Positions 46,585 through 56,069 of a stretch of 64,000 bases of DNA are shown here, piece after piece (the stretch's first letter is position 1; the number at the start of each line of letters is the position of its first letter). The stretch covers positions 62,001-126,000 of the forward strand of contig NZ_JANATA010000001.1 in assembly GCF_024199005.1 (NCBI RefSeq), read 5' to 3'. A program made the translations under genes and the position numbers. This DNA comes from Opacimonas viscosa. Lineage in GTDB: Bacteria > Pseudomonadota > Gammaproteobacteria > Enterobacterales > Alteromonadaceae. Under the pieces are notes generated by a model. The model did not search any database. It was not told the DNA's origin and saw only the letters and a program-made list of their open reading frames with translations.

Positions 46585-46623
46585 AAGCGATATGTGCTGT
46601 GCTAGCATGTATCGCTTTTTTAT
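46585..46623 (+). terminator. Intrinsic terminator after gyrA
   Basis: A 14-bp imperfect stem (AAGCGATATGTGCT against AGCATGTATCGCTT, 12 of 14 matching) is followed by TTTTTT, 32 bases after the gyrA stop. Confidence 0.8.
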
Positions 46624-46646
46624 TTAACTTATTATTAGGAAAAACA

Positions 46647-47744
46647 GTGCAACATTATAATTTTTGTGCCGGTCCGGCGATGTTACCCGCTGAGGTAATG
46701 CAACAAGCTCAGGCGGAATTTATTAACTGGCAAAATTCAGGTTCGTCAGTCATGGAAATTAGCCATAGAAGTAAACCTTTTATCGAAGTTGCAGCAGCTG
46801 CGGAACAAGATTTACGAGACTTGTTAGCGATTCCTGATAATTATAAGGTACTATTTTTACAAGGTGGCGGTCGAGGACAGTTTGCTTCAGTCCCCTTGAA
46901 TATAGCGTCTCCAGAACAGTATTCTTTGCATTTACAAACTGGCTCATGGTCAAAAGGTGCTGTGAGTGAAGCGGCAAAATATACTCATACCCATGTTGTC
47001 GCAAAAGATACTGTTAATGCCGATAATAAACGCATCATTCCAGATATTGCTGATTGGGATTTACCAGAAGATATTCTTGGAAATACGGCTTTTTTGCACT
47101 ATTGCCCGAATGAAACAGTAGATGGTGTAGCACTCCACACCCCACCTAAACTACCCAATGTTGAGTTGGTGGCAGATATGTCGTCAAACATTTTGTCTGC
47201 GCCAATTAATATTGCTGATTATGGTGTTATTTATGCGGGTGCGCAAAAAAATATAGGTCCGTCAGGTCTAGCTGTGGTGATTGTTCGTGAGGACTTATTA
47301 GGAAAGGCTCAAGCGCAAACCCCCTCATTTATTAACTTTACCTTAGCAGCTGAACATGACTCCATGTATAACACTCCGCCAACCTATTCTTGGTATTTAG
47401 CGGGCTTGGTATTTAAGTGGTTAAAAGCCCAAGGCGGTGTTTCTGCTATACATGCAAAGAACCTCGAAAAGGCGCAACTGCTTTATTCATGCATTGATGA
47501 ACTTGATTTTTATCACAACAATGTTGCTGCAGAATTTCGTTCTATTATGAACGTGCCGTTTACATTAGCAAACCCTGAATTGGATGCGCAATTTTTGGCG
47601 GAGGCTGAAGCAACTGGTCTACATGCATTAAAAGGCCATCGCTCAGTAGGTGGTATGCGTGCCAGTATATACAATGCAATGCCATTAGCTGGTGTAGAAG
47701 CGTTGGTCAAATTTATGCGTGAATTCGCTGCAGCACAGGATTAA
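46647..47744 (+). CDS. serC: Phosphoserine aminotransferase
   Basis: PLP aminotransferase for serine and pyridoxine biosynthesis, 365 residues. The N-terminus HYNFCAGPAMLP is diagnostic, and the PLP lysine is about Lys201 in AQKNIGPSGL. The GTG at 46647 follows AGGAAAAACA and starts exactly at the family N-terminus; the longer frame from 46599 runs through the gyrA terminator and is rejected. The aroA gene follows almost at once, as in E. coli. Confidence 0.96.
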   Translation: MQHYNFCAGPAMLPAEVMQQAQAEFINWQNSGSSVMEISHRSKPFIEVAAAAEQDLRDLLAIPDNYKVLFLQGGGRGQFASVPLNIASPEQYSLHLQTGSWSKGAVSEAAKYTHTHVVAKDTVNADNKRIIPDIADWDLPEDILGNTAFLHYCPNETVDGVALHTPPKLPNVELVADMSSNILSAPINIADYGVIYAGAQKNIGPSGLAVVIVREDLLGKAQAQTPSFINFTLAAEHDSMYNTPPTYSWYLAGLVFKWLKAQGGVSAIHAKNLEKAQLLYSCIDELDFYHNNVAAEFRSIMNVPFTLANPELDAQFLAEAEATGLHALKGHRSVGGMRASIYNAMPLAGVEALVKFMREFAAAQD

Positions 47745-47765
47745 GTGATAACGATGAGTACGAAT

Positions 47766-49049
47766 ATGGAACAACTTACATTAGAGCCGATTACACAAAT
47801 CTCTGGTACTGTTAATGTCCCAGGCTCTAAGAGTCTATCGAACCGTGCATTACTGCTTGCTGCATTGGCCGAAGGTACAACAAAACTCACCAATTTATTA
47901 GACAGCGATGATATTCGACATATGCTAAATGCACTGCGCCATTTAGGTGTTGAATATTCGTTATCTGATGACAAAACACAATGTACAGTAATTGGTAATG
48001 GCGGGGTATTTACGAGCCAGCCAAATGAACCTCTTTTTTTAGGTAATGCTGGAACGGCAATGCGTCCACTGTGTGCGGTATTGGCAACATGTCCCATTCA
48101 TACTGTACTGACTGGTGAGCCAAGAATGAAGGAGCGTCCTATCGGTGATTTAGTAGATGCTTTAGTCGATGTGGATGCTTTAATTACCTATCTAGATGAA
48201 CCTGGTTATCCGGCTTTGGATATTCAAGGTAAGCGTTTGTTTGGTGGTAGTATTACTGTGGATGGCTCTGTTTCTTCACAGTTTTTAACCGCCTTATTAA
48301 TGGCTGCACCGTTATTGCAAAGTGACTCTGTGATCCATATTAAAGGGGAATTAGTCTCGAAACCTTATATCGATATTACTTTGGATATTATGGCTAAATT
48401 TGGTGTTCAAGTGAGCCACGACAACTACCAGCAATTCATGGTGACAGGAAATCAAACATATGTCGCAGTAGATGAATATATGGTGGAAGGTGATGCATCA
48501 TCCGCTTCATATTTCTTGGCGGCAGGCGCTATCAAAGGTGGTACTGTTACGGTGACCGGTGTGGGTAGTGCATCAGTGCAAGGTGATGTTAAATTCGCTG
48601 ATGTTTTAGCGAAAATGGGAGCAAACATCGAATATGCTCCTAATGCTATCACTGTCACTGGTGCGCCTTTACAAGCTGTAGATATGGATATGAACCATAT
48701 CCCCGATGCAGCAATGACGATTGCGACAACCGCGCTTTTTGCTACGGGGACAACTGCTATCCGTAATATTTATAACTGGCGTGTCAAAGAGACTGACCGT
48801 TTACATGCTATGGCTACCGAGTTGAGAAAAGTGGGGGCGACAGTTGTTGAAGGTGAAGATTACATTGAGATTACACCTCCTACAAAAATTCAGCATGCTG
48901 CCATTGATACGTATGATGATCATCGTGTAGCAATGTGTTTCTCACTCGTTGCTTTATCTGATACTGCAGTGACGATAAATGATCCCAAGTGCACTGCGAA
49001 AACCTTTCCAGATTATTTTTCACGTTTGGCTAGTATCAGTCAATCATAA
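47766..49049 (+). CDS. aroA: 5-enolpyruvylshikimate-3-phosphate synthase
   Basis: Sixth step of the shikimate pathway, condensing shikimate-3-phosphate with phosphoenolpyruvate. From the ATG at 47766 (427 residues) the residues Lys22, Ser23 and Arg27 (PGSKSLSNR) match E. coli numbering. [11 protein letters not shown] near 90-100, [10 protein letters not shown] and DDHRVAM also fit. An ATG at 47754 and a GTG at 47745 are possible earlier starts. The sequence is class I (glyphosate-sensitive) type. It is cotranscribed with serC and ends at a hairpin that also holds the cmk promoter. Confidence 0.96.
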   Translation: MEQLTLEPITQISGTVNVPGSKSLSNRALLLAALAEGTTKLTNLLDSDDIRHMLNALRHLGVEYSLSDDKTQCTVIGNGGVFTSQPNEPLFLGNAGTAMRPLCAVLATCPIHTVLTGEPRMKERPIGDLVDALVDVDALITYLDEPGYPALDIQGKRLFGGSITVDGSVSSQFLTALLMAAPLLQSDSVIHIKGELVSKPYIDITLDIMAKFGVQVSHDNYQQFMVTGNQTYVAVDEYMVEGDASSASYFLAAGAIKGGTVTVTGVGSASVQGDVKFADVLAKMGANIEYAPNAITVTGAPLQAVDMDMNHIPDAAMTIATTALFATGTTAIRNIYNWRVKETDRLHAMATELRKVGATVVEGEDYIEITPPTKIQHAAIDTYDDHRVAMCFSLVALSDTAVTINDPKCTAKTFPDYFSRLASISQS

Positions 49050-49106
49050 GACTGGCAAGTGTGTCATGTCATTTATTAAGTTATGATGACAATTCATTAA
49101 CATACT

Positions 49107-49135
49107 TTGTTATTTGTTTTGAAGGGGCGTATAAT
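49107..49135 (+). promoter_or_regulatory. Candidate promoter of cmk
   Basis: TTGTTA (49107-49112) and TATAAT (49130-49135) are spaced by 17 bases. The -10 box lies in the loop of the hairpin that ends aroA transcription. Confidence 0.55.
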
Positions 49136-49151
49136 ATGCCCCTTAATTTTT
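49122..49151 (+). terminator. Intrinsic terminator after aroA
   Basis: AAGGGGC and GCCCCTT form a perfect 7-bp stem over GTATAATAT and are followed by AATTTTT. It overlaps the candidate cmk promoter. Confidence 0.7.
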
Positions 49152-49173
49152 CGTATTAAAATAAGAATTCCCT

Positions 49174-49860
49174 ATGCAATCAATTCCAGTAGTAACTATT
49201 GATGGTCCAAGCGGTGCAGGAAAGGGTACATTAAGTGCTTTAATAGCCGATTATTTGCAGTGGCATTTTTTGGATAGTGGCGCAATTTATCGCGTATTAG
49301 CAGTGGCTTGTGTGCATCATGATATTAATTTTGCAGATGAAGAATCCATTGTGCCGTTAGCTTCAATATTAGATGTCAGTTTTCCGACTAAAGATAACCA
49401 GACGCTAGTGATATTAGAAGGTGAAGATGTCACTGACGTTATTAGAACTGAAGAAGTGGGTGCTCAAGCCTCGCAAATTGCGGCATATCCTGGTGTTAGA
49501 GAAGCATTATTGCGTCGTCAACGTTCGTTTGTACAAGCACCAGGCTTGGTTGCTGATGGCCGTGATATGGGTACGGTTGTATTTCCAGATGCAACAGCCA
49601 AAATATTTCTTACTGCAAGTGCTGAAGCTCGTGCCGAAAGACGTTTCTCACAGTTGAAAGAAAAGGGGCATGATGTTACCATTGCGCGCCTTTTAACCGA
49701 TATACAAGCAAGAGACGAGCGTGATATGAATCGTGCGACGGCTCCTTTGTTACCGGCAGAAGATGCTTTACAGCTCGATTCAAGCACATTGAATGTTGAG
49801 CAAGTGTTTGAAAAAGCAAAAGATTTTATACTTAGCAAGGGAATTGCCCAAGCTGAGTAA
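49174..49860 (+). CDS. cmk: Cytidylate kinase
   Basis: Phosphorylates CMP and dCMP with ATP, 228 residues. P-loop [10 protein letters not shown] at 10-19, DSGAIYR near 36-42 and the substrate segment [13 protein letters not shown] near 127-139 are present. The cmk-rpsA order is conserved in Proteobacteria. The rpsA leader with two GGA-loop hairpins follows. Confidence 0.96.
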   Translation: MQSIPVVTIDGPSGAGKGTLSALIADYLQWHFLDSGAIYRVLAVACVHHDINFADEESIVPLASILDVSFPTKDNQTLVILEGEDVTDVIRTEEVGAQASQIAAYPGVREALLRRQRSFVQAPGLVADGRDMGTVVFPDATAKIFLTASAEARAERRFSQLKEKGHDVTIARLLTDIQARDERDMNRATAPLLPAEDALQLDSSTLNVEQVFEKAKDFILSKGIAQAE

Positions 49861-49866
49861 AATACC

Positions 49867-49953
49867 GTTCATACAAGGATGCATGAACTATTAACAATAA
49901 CCCCTCTAGTCCTGGATGATTAGTGGATATTACTTAAAGACTTGAATATTAAT
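49867..49953 (+). promoter_or_regulatory. rpsA leader with GGA-loop hairpins
   Basis: GTTCAT (49867-49872) and ATGAAC (49883-49888) pair perfectly, with GGA in the loop at 49877-49879. CTAGTC (49906-49911) and GATTAG (49918-49923), one G-T pair, enclose CTGGAT with GGA at 49914-49916. No Shine-Dalgarno sequence precedes the rpsA ATG. This fits the known gammaproteobacterial S1 leader, where S1 binds GGA-loop hairpins to autoregulate. Confidence 0.65.
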
Positions 49954-51624
49954 ATGTCAGAAAATTTTGCACAGCTTTTTGAAGAAAGCTTACAACAGTT
50001 AGAAACCCGTCCTGGTGCCATCGTACGTGGCGAAATCGTTTCAATCGAAAAAGATATCGTTTTAGTAGATGCAGGCCTAAAATCTGAAAGTGCTATCCCA
50101 GCAGACCAGTTTAAAAATGCAGAAGGTGAGTTAGAAGTTGCCGTTGGTGATTTCGTAGACGTAGCCCTAGACGCAGTTGAAGACGGTTTTGGTGAGACTA
50201 TCCTTTCTCGTGAAAAAGCAAAACGCCATGAAGCATGGGTTGAGCTTGAGAAAGCATATGAAGATAAAGCAACTATCAAAGGTCTTATCAATGGTAAGGT
50301 TAAAGGTGGTTTCACAGTTGAAATCAACACTGTTCGTGCTTTCTTACCTGGTTCATTAGTCGATGTACGTCCAGTACGTGAAACGACTCACCTTGAAGGT
50401 AAAGAGTTAGAATTTAAAGTTATCAAGTTAGACGCAAAACGCAACAATGTTGTTGTTTCTCGTCGTGCAGTTATCGAAGCGGAAAGCAGTGCAGAACGTG
50501 ACGAGTTACTTGCTAACTTAGAAGAAGGCCATGAAGTTAAAGGTATCGTTAAGAACCTTACAGATTATGGTGCGTTCGTTGATTTAGGCGGCGTAGATGG
50601 TCTTTTACACATCACTGATATGGCTTGGAAACGTGTTAAGCACCCAAGTGAAATCGTAAATGTTGGTGATGAAATCAATGTTAAAGTATTAAAATTCGAC
50701 AAAGAAAAGTCTCGTGTTTCTCTTGGTATGAAGCAAATGGGTAACGATCCATGGCAAGAAATTGCAGCACGTTTCCCAGAAGGCCATCGTTTATCAGGTG
50801 CGGTTACTAACCTTACTGATTACGGTTGTTTTGTTGAAATTGAAGATGGTGTTGAAGGTCTTGTACACGTTTCTGAAATGGATTGGACTAACAAAAACAT
50901 CCACCCATCTAAAGTGGTTAACTTAGGTGATGTGGTTGAAGTTATGGTACTTGAAATTGACGAAGAACGCCGTCGTATCTCTCTAGGTCTTAAGCAGTGT
51001 ATTGCTAACCCATGGGAAGAGTTTGCTAAGTCTTACAACAAGAATGATCGCGTATCTGGTAAGATCAAGTCAATCACTGACTTTGGTATCTTTATCGGTT
51101 TAGACGGTGGTATTGATGGTTTAGTTCACTTATCTGATATTTCTTGGAACAAGACTGGCGAAGAAGCCGTTCGTGAATTCAAGAAAGGTGACGAAATCTC
51201 TGCTGTTGTCTTACAAGTCGACCCAGAGCGTGAGCGTATTTCTTTAGGCGTTAAGCAAATCGAAGAAGACCCGTTCAATTCATACCTAGCAGAGTTCTCT
51301 AAAGGTGCTATTGTTACTGGTACTGTTACAGAAGTTGACGCGAAAGGTGTTACGGTAAATCTAGCTGAAGAAGTTGACGGTTATATCCGTGTTGCTGATT
51401 TATCTCGTGATCGTATCGAAGACGCATCAGAAGTTGTTAACGTTGGTGACTCTATCGAAGCTAAATTTACTGGTGTGGATCGTAAGAACCGTACAGTAAG
51501 CCTTTCTGTTAAAGCGAAAGATCAAGCAGAAGAGAAAGAAGCACTAGATAAAGTTAATCAAACTGAAGAAGTTGCTTCAACTAACGCTATGGCGGAAGCT
51601 TTCAAAGCTGCTAAAGGCGAATAA
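49954..51624 (+). CDS. rpsA: 30S ribosomal protein S1
   Basis: Largest ribosomal protein, 556 residues, needed to bind and unfold mRNA with weak ribosome sites. It has six S1 domains, the first two at about 20-170 for ribosome binding, then four RNA-binding repeats each with GxFVxL/I patterns (for instance [18 protein letters not shown] and [19 protein letters not shown]). The ATG at 49954 gives the E. coli start [13 protein letters not shown]; a TTG four codons earlier is not needed. Codon use is strongly biased, as expected for a highly expressed gene. Confidence 0.98.
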   Translation: MSENFAQLFEESLQQLETRPGAIVRGEIVSIEKDIVLVDAGLKSESAIPADQFKNAEGELEVAVGDFVDVALDAVEDGFGETILSREKAKRHEAWVELEKAYEDKATIKGLINGKVKGGFTVEINTVRAFLPGSLVDVRPVRETTHLEGKELEFKVIKLDAKRNNVVVSRRAVIEAESSAERDELLANLEEGHEVKGIVKNLTDYGAFVDLGGVDGLLHITDMAWKRVKHPSEIVNVGDEINVKVLKFDKEKSRVSLGMKQMGNDPWQEIAARFPEGHRLSGAVTNLTDYGCFVEIEDGVEGLVHVSEMDWTNKNIHPSKVVNLGDVVEVMVLEIDEERRRISLGLKQCIANPWEEFAKSYNKNDRVSGKIKSITDFGIFIGLDGGIDGLVHLSDISWNKTGEEAVREFKKGDEISAVVLQVDPERERISLGVKQIEEDPFNSYLAEFSKGAIVTGTVTEVDAKGVTVNLAEEVDGYIRVADLSRDRIEDASEVVNVGDSIEAKFTGVDRKNRTVSLSVKAKDQAEEKEALDKVNQTEEVASTNAMAEAFKAAKGE

Positions 51625-51654
51625 TAGTTAAGACTTATTTCTTACTATAATAAT

Positions 51655-51695
51655 AAAGGTGTAACTGCAACTTAACTTGCGTTACACCTTTTTTT
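51655..51695 (+). terminator. Intrinsic terminator after rpsA
   Basis: AAAGGTGTAAC and GTTACACCTTT form an 11-bp stem over a 15-base loop, followed by five more T. Confidence 0.88.
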
Positions 51696-51737
51696 CTGTA
51701 ACTCTTTAAGTATTCAAATTATCAAAGAAGTGTTGCT

Positions 51738-52016
51738 ATGACTAAATCTGAACTAATTGAAAAATTATCTGGTGAATTCACCCAGATGCAAGCACGTGAC
51801 GTTGAATTGTCAGTGAAAGAAATGCTTGAATTTATGGCGCAAACACTGCAGAAAGGTGAGCGTATTGAGATTCGTGGTTTCGGTAGTTTTTCTTTACATT
51901 ACCGTGATGCACGTGTCGGTAGAAATCCTAAAACAGGTGAGTCTGTCCAACTTGAGGGGAAATTTGTACCTCATTTTAAACCGGGCAAAGAGTTACGTGA
52001 CCGAGTCGATATCTAA
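51738..52016 (+). CDS. ihfB: Integration host factor beta subunit
   Basis: DNA-bending nucleoid protein that works with IhfA, 92 residues. The dimer core [10 protein letters not shown], the arm region EIRGFGSF near 48-55 and RNPKTGESV near 62-70 are typical; the Pro of the minor-groove arm belongs to RNPKTG. The order rpsA-ihfB-lapA-lapB-pyrF is standard in Gammaproteobacteria. A terminator separates it from rpsA, so it has its own promoter in the 40 bases upstream. Confidence 0.96.
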   Translation: MTKSELIEKLSGEFTQMQARDVELSVKEMLEFMAQTLQKGERIEIRGFGSFSLHYRDARVGRNPKTGESVQLEGKFVPHFKPGKELRDRVDI

Positions 52017-52045
52017 TCCAAAACCTCCATTTATAAGGATATATT

Positions 52046-52303
52046 GTGAAAGGTTTATTCTCATTTTTACTACTTTTACTTGTTTTCATCATTGCCATTG
52101 TTGTTGGCTCACGAAACCAAGAGCTGCTAACCGTTAATTATTTGATTGCGCAATCAGAAATACGTGAATCCACCTTAATGGCTGTGTGTTTAGGTTTGGG
52201 TGTGATAATCGGTATGTTCACCATGTTTAGTAGTTGGTTACGTTTGACATGGCAAGTCAGTAGTTTAAAAAGCCAAGTGAAAAAATTAGCAAAAGAAGAC
52301 TAA
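52046..52303 (+). CDS. lapA: Lipopolysaccharide assembly protein A
   Basis: Small inner-membrane protein (DUF1049), 85 residues, with two membrane segments (about 3-22 and 42-62) and a basic, coiled C-terminal end. It works with LapB in LpxC turnover and LPS transport control. The start is a GTG at 52046 behind AAGGAT. It directly precedes lapB. Confidence 0.92.
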   Translation: MKGLFSFLLLLLVFIIAIVVGSRNQELLTVNYLIAQSEIRESTLMAVCLGLGVIIGMFTMFSSWLRLTWQVSSLKSQVKKLAKED

Positions 52304-52306
52304 TAT

Positions 52307-53482
52307 ATGCGAGAGCTATTATTCCTATTGTTACCTGTTGCGGTCTGGTATGGCTGGATAATGGGCAGGAATAGCGTGCGTAATGCACAACGTAAACAAT
52401 CCAGTATCCTCTCTAAACACTATTATAAAGGGTTAAATTTTTTACTGTCAGATCAACCTGATAAAGCGGTAGATACCCTAATCAAAATGATATCGTTGAA
52501 TAACGATACAGTAGAAACACATATCGCAATGGGCAATTTTTTTCGCCATCGTGGTGAGTTGGATAGAGCGATTAGAATCCACCAAAATCTGGTCAGTCGT
52601 GAAGAATTATCAGGCACCCAAAGAGAAAATGCGTTGTCCGAATTGGGTAAAGACTACTTTATGGCAGGCTTTCTAGAACGTGCAGAAAATTCTTACATAA
52701 AATTATTAGATAGCGACAAACATCGCTCTGCAGCTCAAACCCATTTGTTTGAAATATACCAAACGACGAAAGAATGGGATAAATCTATTGAGTTAGCTGA
52801 AAGAATGCTTGCGGTTGACAACACTCAGCTGCATGTCGGTATGCAATTGGCTCATTTTTACTGTGAAAAAGCGCAAAAATTTATAAAATCGAATGATTTC
52901 TCTAGTGCTTATCCATATCTACGTAAAGCCGTCGATGTTGATTCTCATGCAGTTCGTCCTTGGCTAATGTTAGGTCGTGTTTATATTGAGCAAGGGAAGT
53001 TTAGCGAAGCAATGGTTGCGTTAAATGAAGTACCAGAACGAGATTTATCGTGGTTTTCCGAAGCTGTACCATTATTAGAAAAAGCTGCGGAACAATTACA
53101 AGATGATGCTTTGTTGATTAAAAGTATCGAGCCACATTGGCAAGTCTGTGCGACGTCTTATTTGGCTAAAGTCAAACTTATAGCTAAACAAGAAAACTCT
53201 GATATAGCCGCTAAGACCTTGTTGGAGCAGCTTAAAAAAACACCCACTATGCGTGGCTTTAAAACATTATTGTCTTTGTATGTGACGGCTGATGACGCAC
53301 CTGCAGATGATATCCAAACAAGTCTTGCTTTATTACAAAATTTAGTAGAAGAACAAATAAAGCAACGTCCCAAGTACCGTTGTACTAATTGCGGCTTTTC
53401 TGGCAGACAAATTTATTGGTTATGTCCTTCGTGTAAGCACTGGAGTGTTGTAAAACCAATAAAAGGTTTAGATGGTGAATAA
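52307..53482 (+). CDS. lapB: Lipopolysaccharide assembly protein B
   Basis: TPR protein of 391 residues anchored by an N-terminal membrane helix (about 3-19). It guides FtsH to LpxC and so limits LPS synthesis. About nine TPR motifs fill residues 45-330. The C-terminal rubredoxin-type zinc site has CTNCGF and CPSCKHW near 359-378. It begins three bases after the lapA stop and is followed by pyrF with two bases between. Confidence 0.95.
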   Translation: MRELLFLLLPVAVWYGWIMGRNSVRNAQRKQSSILSKHYYKGLNFLLSDQPDKAVDTLIKMISLNNDTVETHIAMGNFFRHRGELDRAIRIHQNLVSREELSGTQRENALSELGKDYFMAGFLERAENSYIKLLDSDKHRSAAQTHLFEIYQTTKEWDKSIELAERMLAVDNTQLHVGMQLAHFYCEKAQKFIKSNDFSSAYPYLRKAVDVDSHAVRPWLMLGRVYIEQGKFSEAMVALNEVPERDLSWFSEAVPLLEKAAEQLQDDALLIKSIEPHWQVCATSYLAKVKLIAKQENSDIAAKTLLEQLKKTPTMRGFKTLLSLYVTADDAPADDIQTSLALLQNLVEEQIKQRPKYRCTNCGFSGRQIYWLCPSCKHWSVVKPIKGLDGE

Positions 53483-53484
53483 AA

Positions 53485-54177
53485 GTGATTGATTCAAAAG
53501 TAGTTGTAGCATGTGATTTTGCAAAATTATCGGATTTGAATAATTTTGTTGATCAGGTATCTCCTGATTTGTGTAAGTTAAAAATTGGCAAAGAAATGTT
53601 TACTCATTTTGGTCCGCAAGCTGTAAAACCGTTAGTTGACAAAGGTTTTGATGTATTTTTGGATTTAAAGTTTCACGACATACCCAATACGGTAGCAAAG
53701 GCTTGTGTGGCTGCTGCCGATTTAGGTGTGTGGATGGTGAATGTACATGCTAGCGGTGGTGCAAAAATGATGTCACAAGCTATGCAAGCGTTAGAGTCGA
53801 ACGGCGCCAAACGACCTAAATTGATTGCTGTGACGGTATTAACCTCGATGGATGAAACGCAATTACATGCGATAACTCCGAATGTATCAGTCTTAGATCA
53901 AGTCCAAAAGTTAGCATTGTTAACCCAACAGTCTGGTTTAGATGGTGTGGTGTGTTCAGCACAAGAAGCCAAACTTTTACGCAGTGTTTGTGCCGATGAC
54001 TTTCTTTTGGTGACACCAGGAATCAGACCAGAGGGGAGTGCGGTTGGTGATCAAATACGCATTATGACTCCACCACAAGCCATGCAAGCTGGCGTATCAT
54101 ATATGGTTATCGGAAGGCCGATTACTCAGGCTAAAGATCCACTTGTTGCCCTGCAAGATATCAATGCTTCAATCTGA
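53485..54177 (+). CDS. pyrF: Orotidine-5'-phosphate decarboxylase
   Basis: TIM-barrel enzyme of UMP synthesis, 230 residues. The catalytic [11 protein letters not shown] (Asp60, Lys62, Asp65) is intact, as is the phosphate loop GRPITQA near 210. It starts with GTG at 53485, two bases after the lapB stop; no ATG alternative exists nearby. The terminator downstream is shared with the convergent ald gene. Confidence 0.96.
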   Translation: MIDSKVVVACDFAKLSDLNNFVDQVSPDLCKLKIGKEMFTHFGPQAVKPLVDKGFDVFLDLKFHDIPNTVAKACVAAADLGVWMVNVHASGGAKMMSQAMQALESNGAKRPKLIAVTVLTSMDETQLHAITPNVSVLDQVQKLALLTQQSGLDGVVCSAQEAKLLRSVCADDFLLVTPGIRPEGSAVGDQIRIMTPPQAMQAGVSYMVIGRPITQAKDPLVALQDINASI

Positions 54178-54197
54178 GTTATCTTAAGCGAAGGTAT

Positions 54198-54244
54198 AAA
54201 AAAAGCCCAATGTTCTGTATTCACTTCACACTGGGCTTTTATAT
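54198..54244. terminator. Bidirectional terminator between pyrF and ald
   Basis: AAAAGCCCAATGT and ACACTGGGCTTTT form a stem with one mismatch over a 13-base loop; the minus strand carries a run of seven T and the plus strand TTTTATATTT. Confidence 0.82.
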
Positions 54245-54263
54245 TTAGCTAGGTACTTATTGC

Positions 54264-55394
54264 TTATAAATTTAATGCACTTCTCGCATCAACATATGTC
54301 AAGTTAAGAGTTTCACCTAAAGCATCTACCACCGCTTTGTAAGTCACTTTACCTTGATGGACGTTAAGCCCATTGAGTAAATGTTCGTTATCCAATAGTG
54401 CTTGCTTATAGCCTTTATTAGCGATTTGCAGTCCAAATGGCAAAGTCGCGTTGTTCAACGCTAACGTAGACGTTCGGGCAACACCACCTGGCATATTAGC
54501 GACGCAATAATGTACCACATCATCAATAACATACACCGGCTCTTGGTGTGTCGTAGCTTTAGAGGTGGCAAAACAACCACCTTGGTCAATTGCAACATCA
54601 ACTAGCACACTGCCTTTTTTCATATTTTTGATATGTTCGGTAGTCAAAAGTTTAGGCGCCGCCGCTCCTGGGATTAATACTGCGCCAACCACTAGATCTG
54701 CCGTTCTTGAATAAGAATCAATCGCTTCAGTTGTGGAATATATGGTACGTACTGCACCGCCAAATATATCATCTAGTTCACGTAGACGGGGTAATGAGCG
54801 GTCAAGAATGGTGACATCTGCGCCCAGGCCAAGCGCCATTTTTGCGGCATTCGTACCCACAACGCCACCACCAATGATTACGACATTGCCAGGGGCCACG
54901 CCAGGTACTCCACCAAGTAAGGTGCCATTACCACCTTGAGCTTTTTCTAAATAATGAGCACCGGCTTGAATGGCCATGCGACCTGCTACTTCGCTCATAG
55001 GTGCCAATAATGGCAAAGCACCATTGTTATCAGTGACGGTCTCATAAGCAATACAGGTCGCTTTAGAAGCCACCAAAAGTTCAGTTTGCTGAGGATCAGG
55101 TGCTAGATGCAAGTAGGTATATAAAATTTGACCTTCTCGCAACATTTTACACTCATTGGGTTGGGGTTCTTTTACCTTGATAATCATGTCAGCATTAGCA
55201 AAAACGTCTGCTGCTGATGCTGTAATAGTCGCTCCTGCAGCAATATAGTCATTATCCGAGAAACCGATACCGTCACCAGCGAGTGATTCTATGAGAACAC
55301 TATGACCGTTTTGGATATATTCTTGGGCGGCTGCAGGCGTTAAGCCAACTCGATATTCATGATTTTTAATTTCTTTTGGTACACCGATTAACAT
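54264..55394 (-). CDS. ald: Alanine dehydrogenase
   Basis: NAD-dependent enzyme that deaminates L-alanine to pyruvate and ammonia, 376 residues. From the ATG at 55394 the catalytic Lys75 (KVKEPQ) and His96 (YLHLAPD) fall at the usual family positions, which supports this start over a TTG four codons upstream. The NAD fold has [17 protein letters not shown] near 168-184. It is divergent from an Lrp-family gene across an AT-rich 120-base region with a palindrome, so that regulator probably controls it. Confidence 0.95.
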   Translation of the reverse strand: MLIGVPKEIKNHEYRVGLTPAAAQEYIQNGHSVLIESLAGDGIGFSDNDYIAAGATITASAADVFANADMIIKVKEPQPNECKMLREGQILYTYLHLAPDPQQTELLVASKATCIAYETVTDNNGALPLLAPMSEVAGRMAIQAGAHYLEKAQGGNGTLLGGVPGVAPGNVVIIGGGVVGTNAAKMALGLGADVTILDRSLPRLRELDDIFGGAVRTIYSTTEAIDSYSRTADLVVGAVLIPGAAAPKLLTTEHIKNMKKGSVLVDVAIDQGGCFATSKATTHQEPVYVIDDVVHYCVANMPGGVARTSTLALNNATLPFGLQIANKGYKQALLDNEHLLNGLNVHQGKVTYKAVVDALGETLNLTYVDARSALNL

Positions 55395-55424
55395 AAGCTT
55401 ACTCAAGTAATAATTTAAAATGCT

Positions 55425-55440
55425 ATTTTAATATTAAAAT
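55425..55440. promoter_or_regulatory. Perfect 16-bp palindrome in the ald/lrp intergenic region
   Basis: ATTTTAATATTAAAAT is a perfect inverted repeat 31 bases upstream of ald. Lrp-family proteins prefer AT-rich palindromes, so this is a candidate site for the adjacent regulator; low-complexity AT sequence makes chance more likely. Confidence 0.45.
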
Positions 55441-55477
55441 GACAATTTTAAATTTTTATTTAAGGCTTTATTCGATA

Positions 55478-55483
55478 TATAAT
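55478..55483 (+). promoter_or_regulatory. Candidate -10 box of the lrp gene
   Basis: TATAAT. The -35 region 17 bases upstream (TTTATT) is poor, as for activator- or autoregulated promoters. Start of transcription near 55490 would leave the ATG at 55495 almost leaderless and favours the later TTG. Confidence 0.45.
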
Positions 55484-55515
55484 ACGGTAAATTGATGGCT
55501 TTACGGATAATTATT

Positions 55516-56007
55516 TTGCTGATAAAAACACCGAAACATCTCGATAATATTGACCGGAATATTCTGATTACTTTACAACGCGATGCGCGTATTGCTAATG
55601 TGGATCTAGCAAAACACGTAGGTTTAAGTCCTAGCCCTTGCCTTGAACGGGTAAAAAGACTGGAACAACAAGGCTATATATTAAGTTACAATGCACAGTT
55701 AGACCCAGTAAAACTAGGGGCAGCGATGTTGGTTTTTGTGGAGATTTCTCTAGAAAAGACTTCTCCAGATATTTTTGCTGATTTTTCTGATGCGGTGCAA
55801 CAACAAGACGATATTCAAGAATGTCATTTAGTTTCTGGTAATTTTGATTTCTTGTTAAAAACTCGCGTCGCTGATATGGCCAGTTATCGCAATTTACTTG
55901 GTGATACATTACTGCGTTTACCTGGTGTCAGAGAATCGCGTTCTTATGTCGTTATGGAAGAAGTGAAACATACACAAAATCTGAAAATAGCGCAGGCAAA
56001 ACCTTAA
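55516..56007 (+). CDS. lrp: Lrp/AsnC family transcriptional regulator
   Basis: Feast/famine regulator of 163 residues from the TTG at 55516. The helix-turn-helix is at about 20-50 (RIANVDLAKHVGLSPSPCLERVKRLEQQGYI), close to E. coli Lrp, and the RAM ligand-binding domain is at about 65-150 (HLVSGNFDFLLKTRVADM). The TTG follows GGAT by nine bases and gives a normal family length; an ATG at 55495 adds seven residues. Close similarity to Lrp and the divergent ald favour Lrp or an AldR role. It precedes ftsK, the usual order. Confidence 0.93.
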   Translation: MLIKTPKHLDNIDRNILITLQRDARIANVDLAKHVGLSPSPCLERVKRLEQQGYILSYNAQLDPVKLGAAMLVFVEISLEKTSPDIFADFSDAVQQQDDIQECHLVSGNFDFLLKTRVADMASYRNLLGDTLLRLPGVRESRSYVVMEEVKHTQNLKIAQAKP

Positions 56008-56069
56008 GTTTCTCGACACCTATGATAAACTACTGAAAAAAACGAAACCGTAACAAATAACGGATACAT

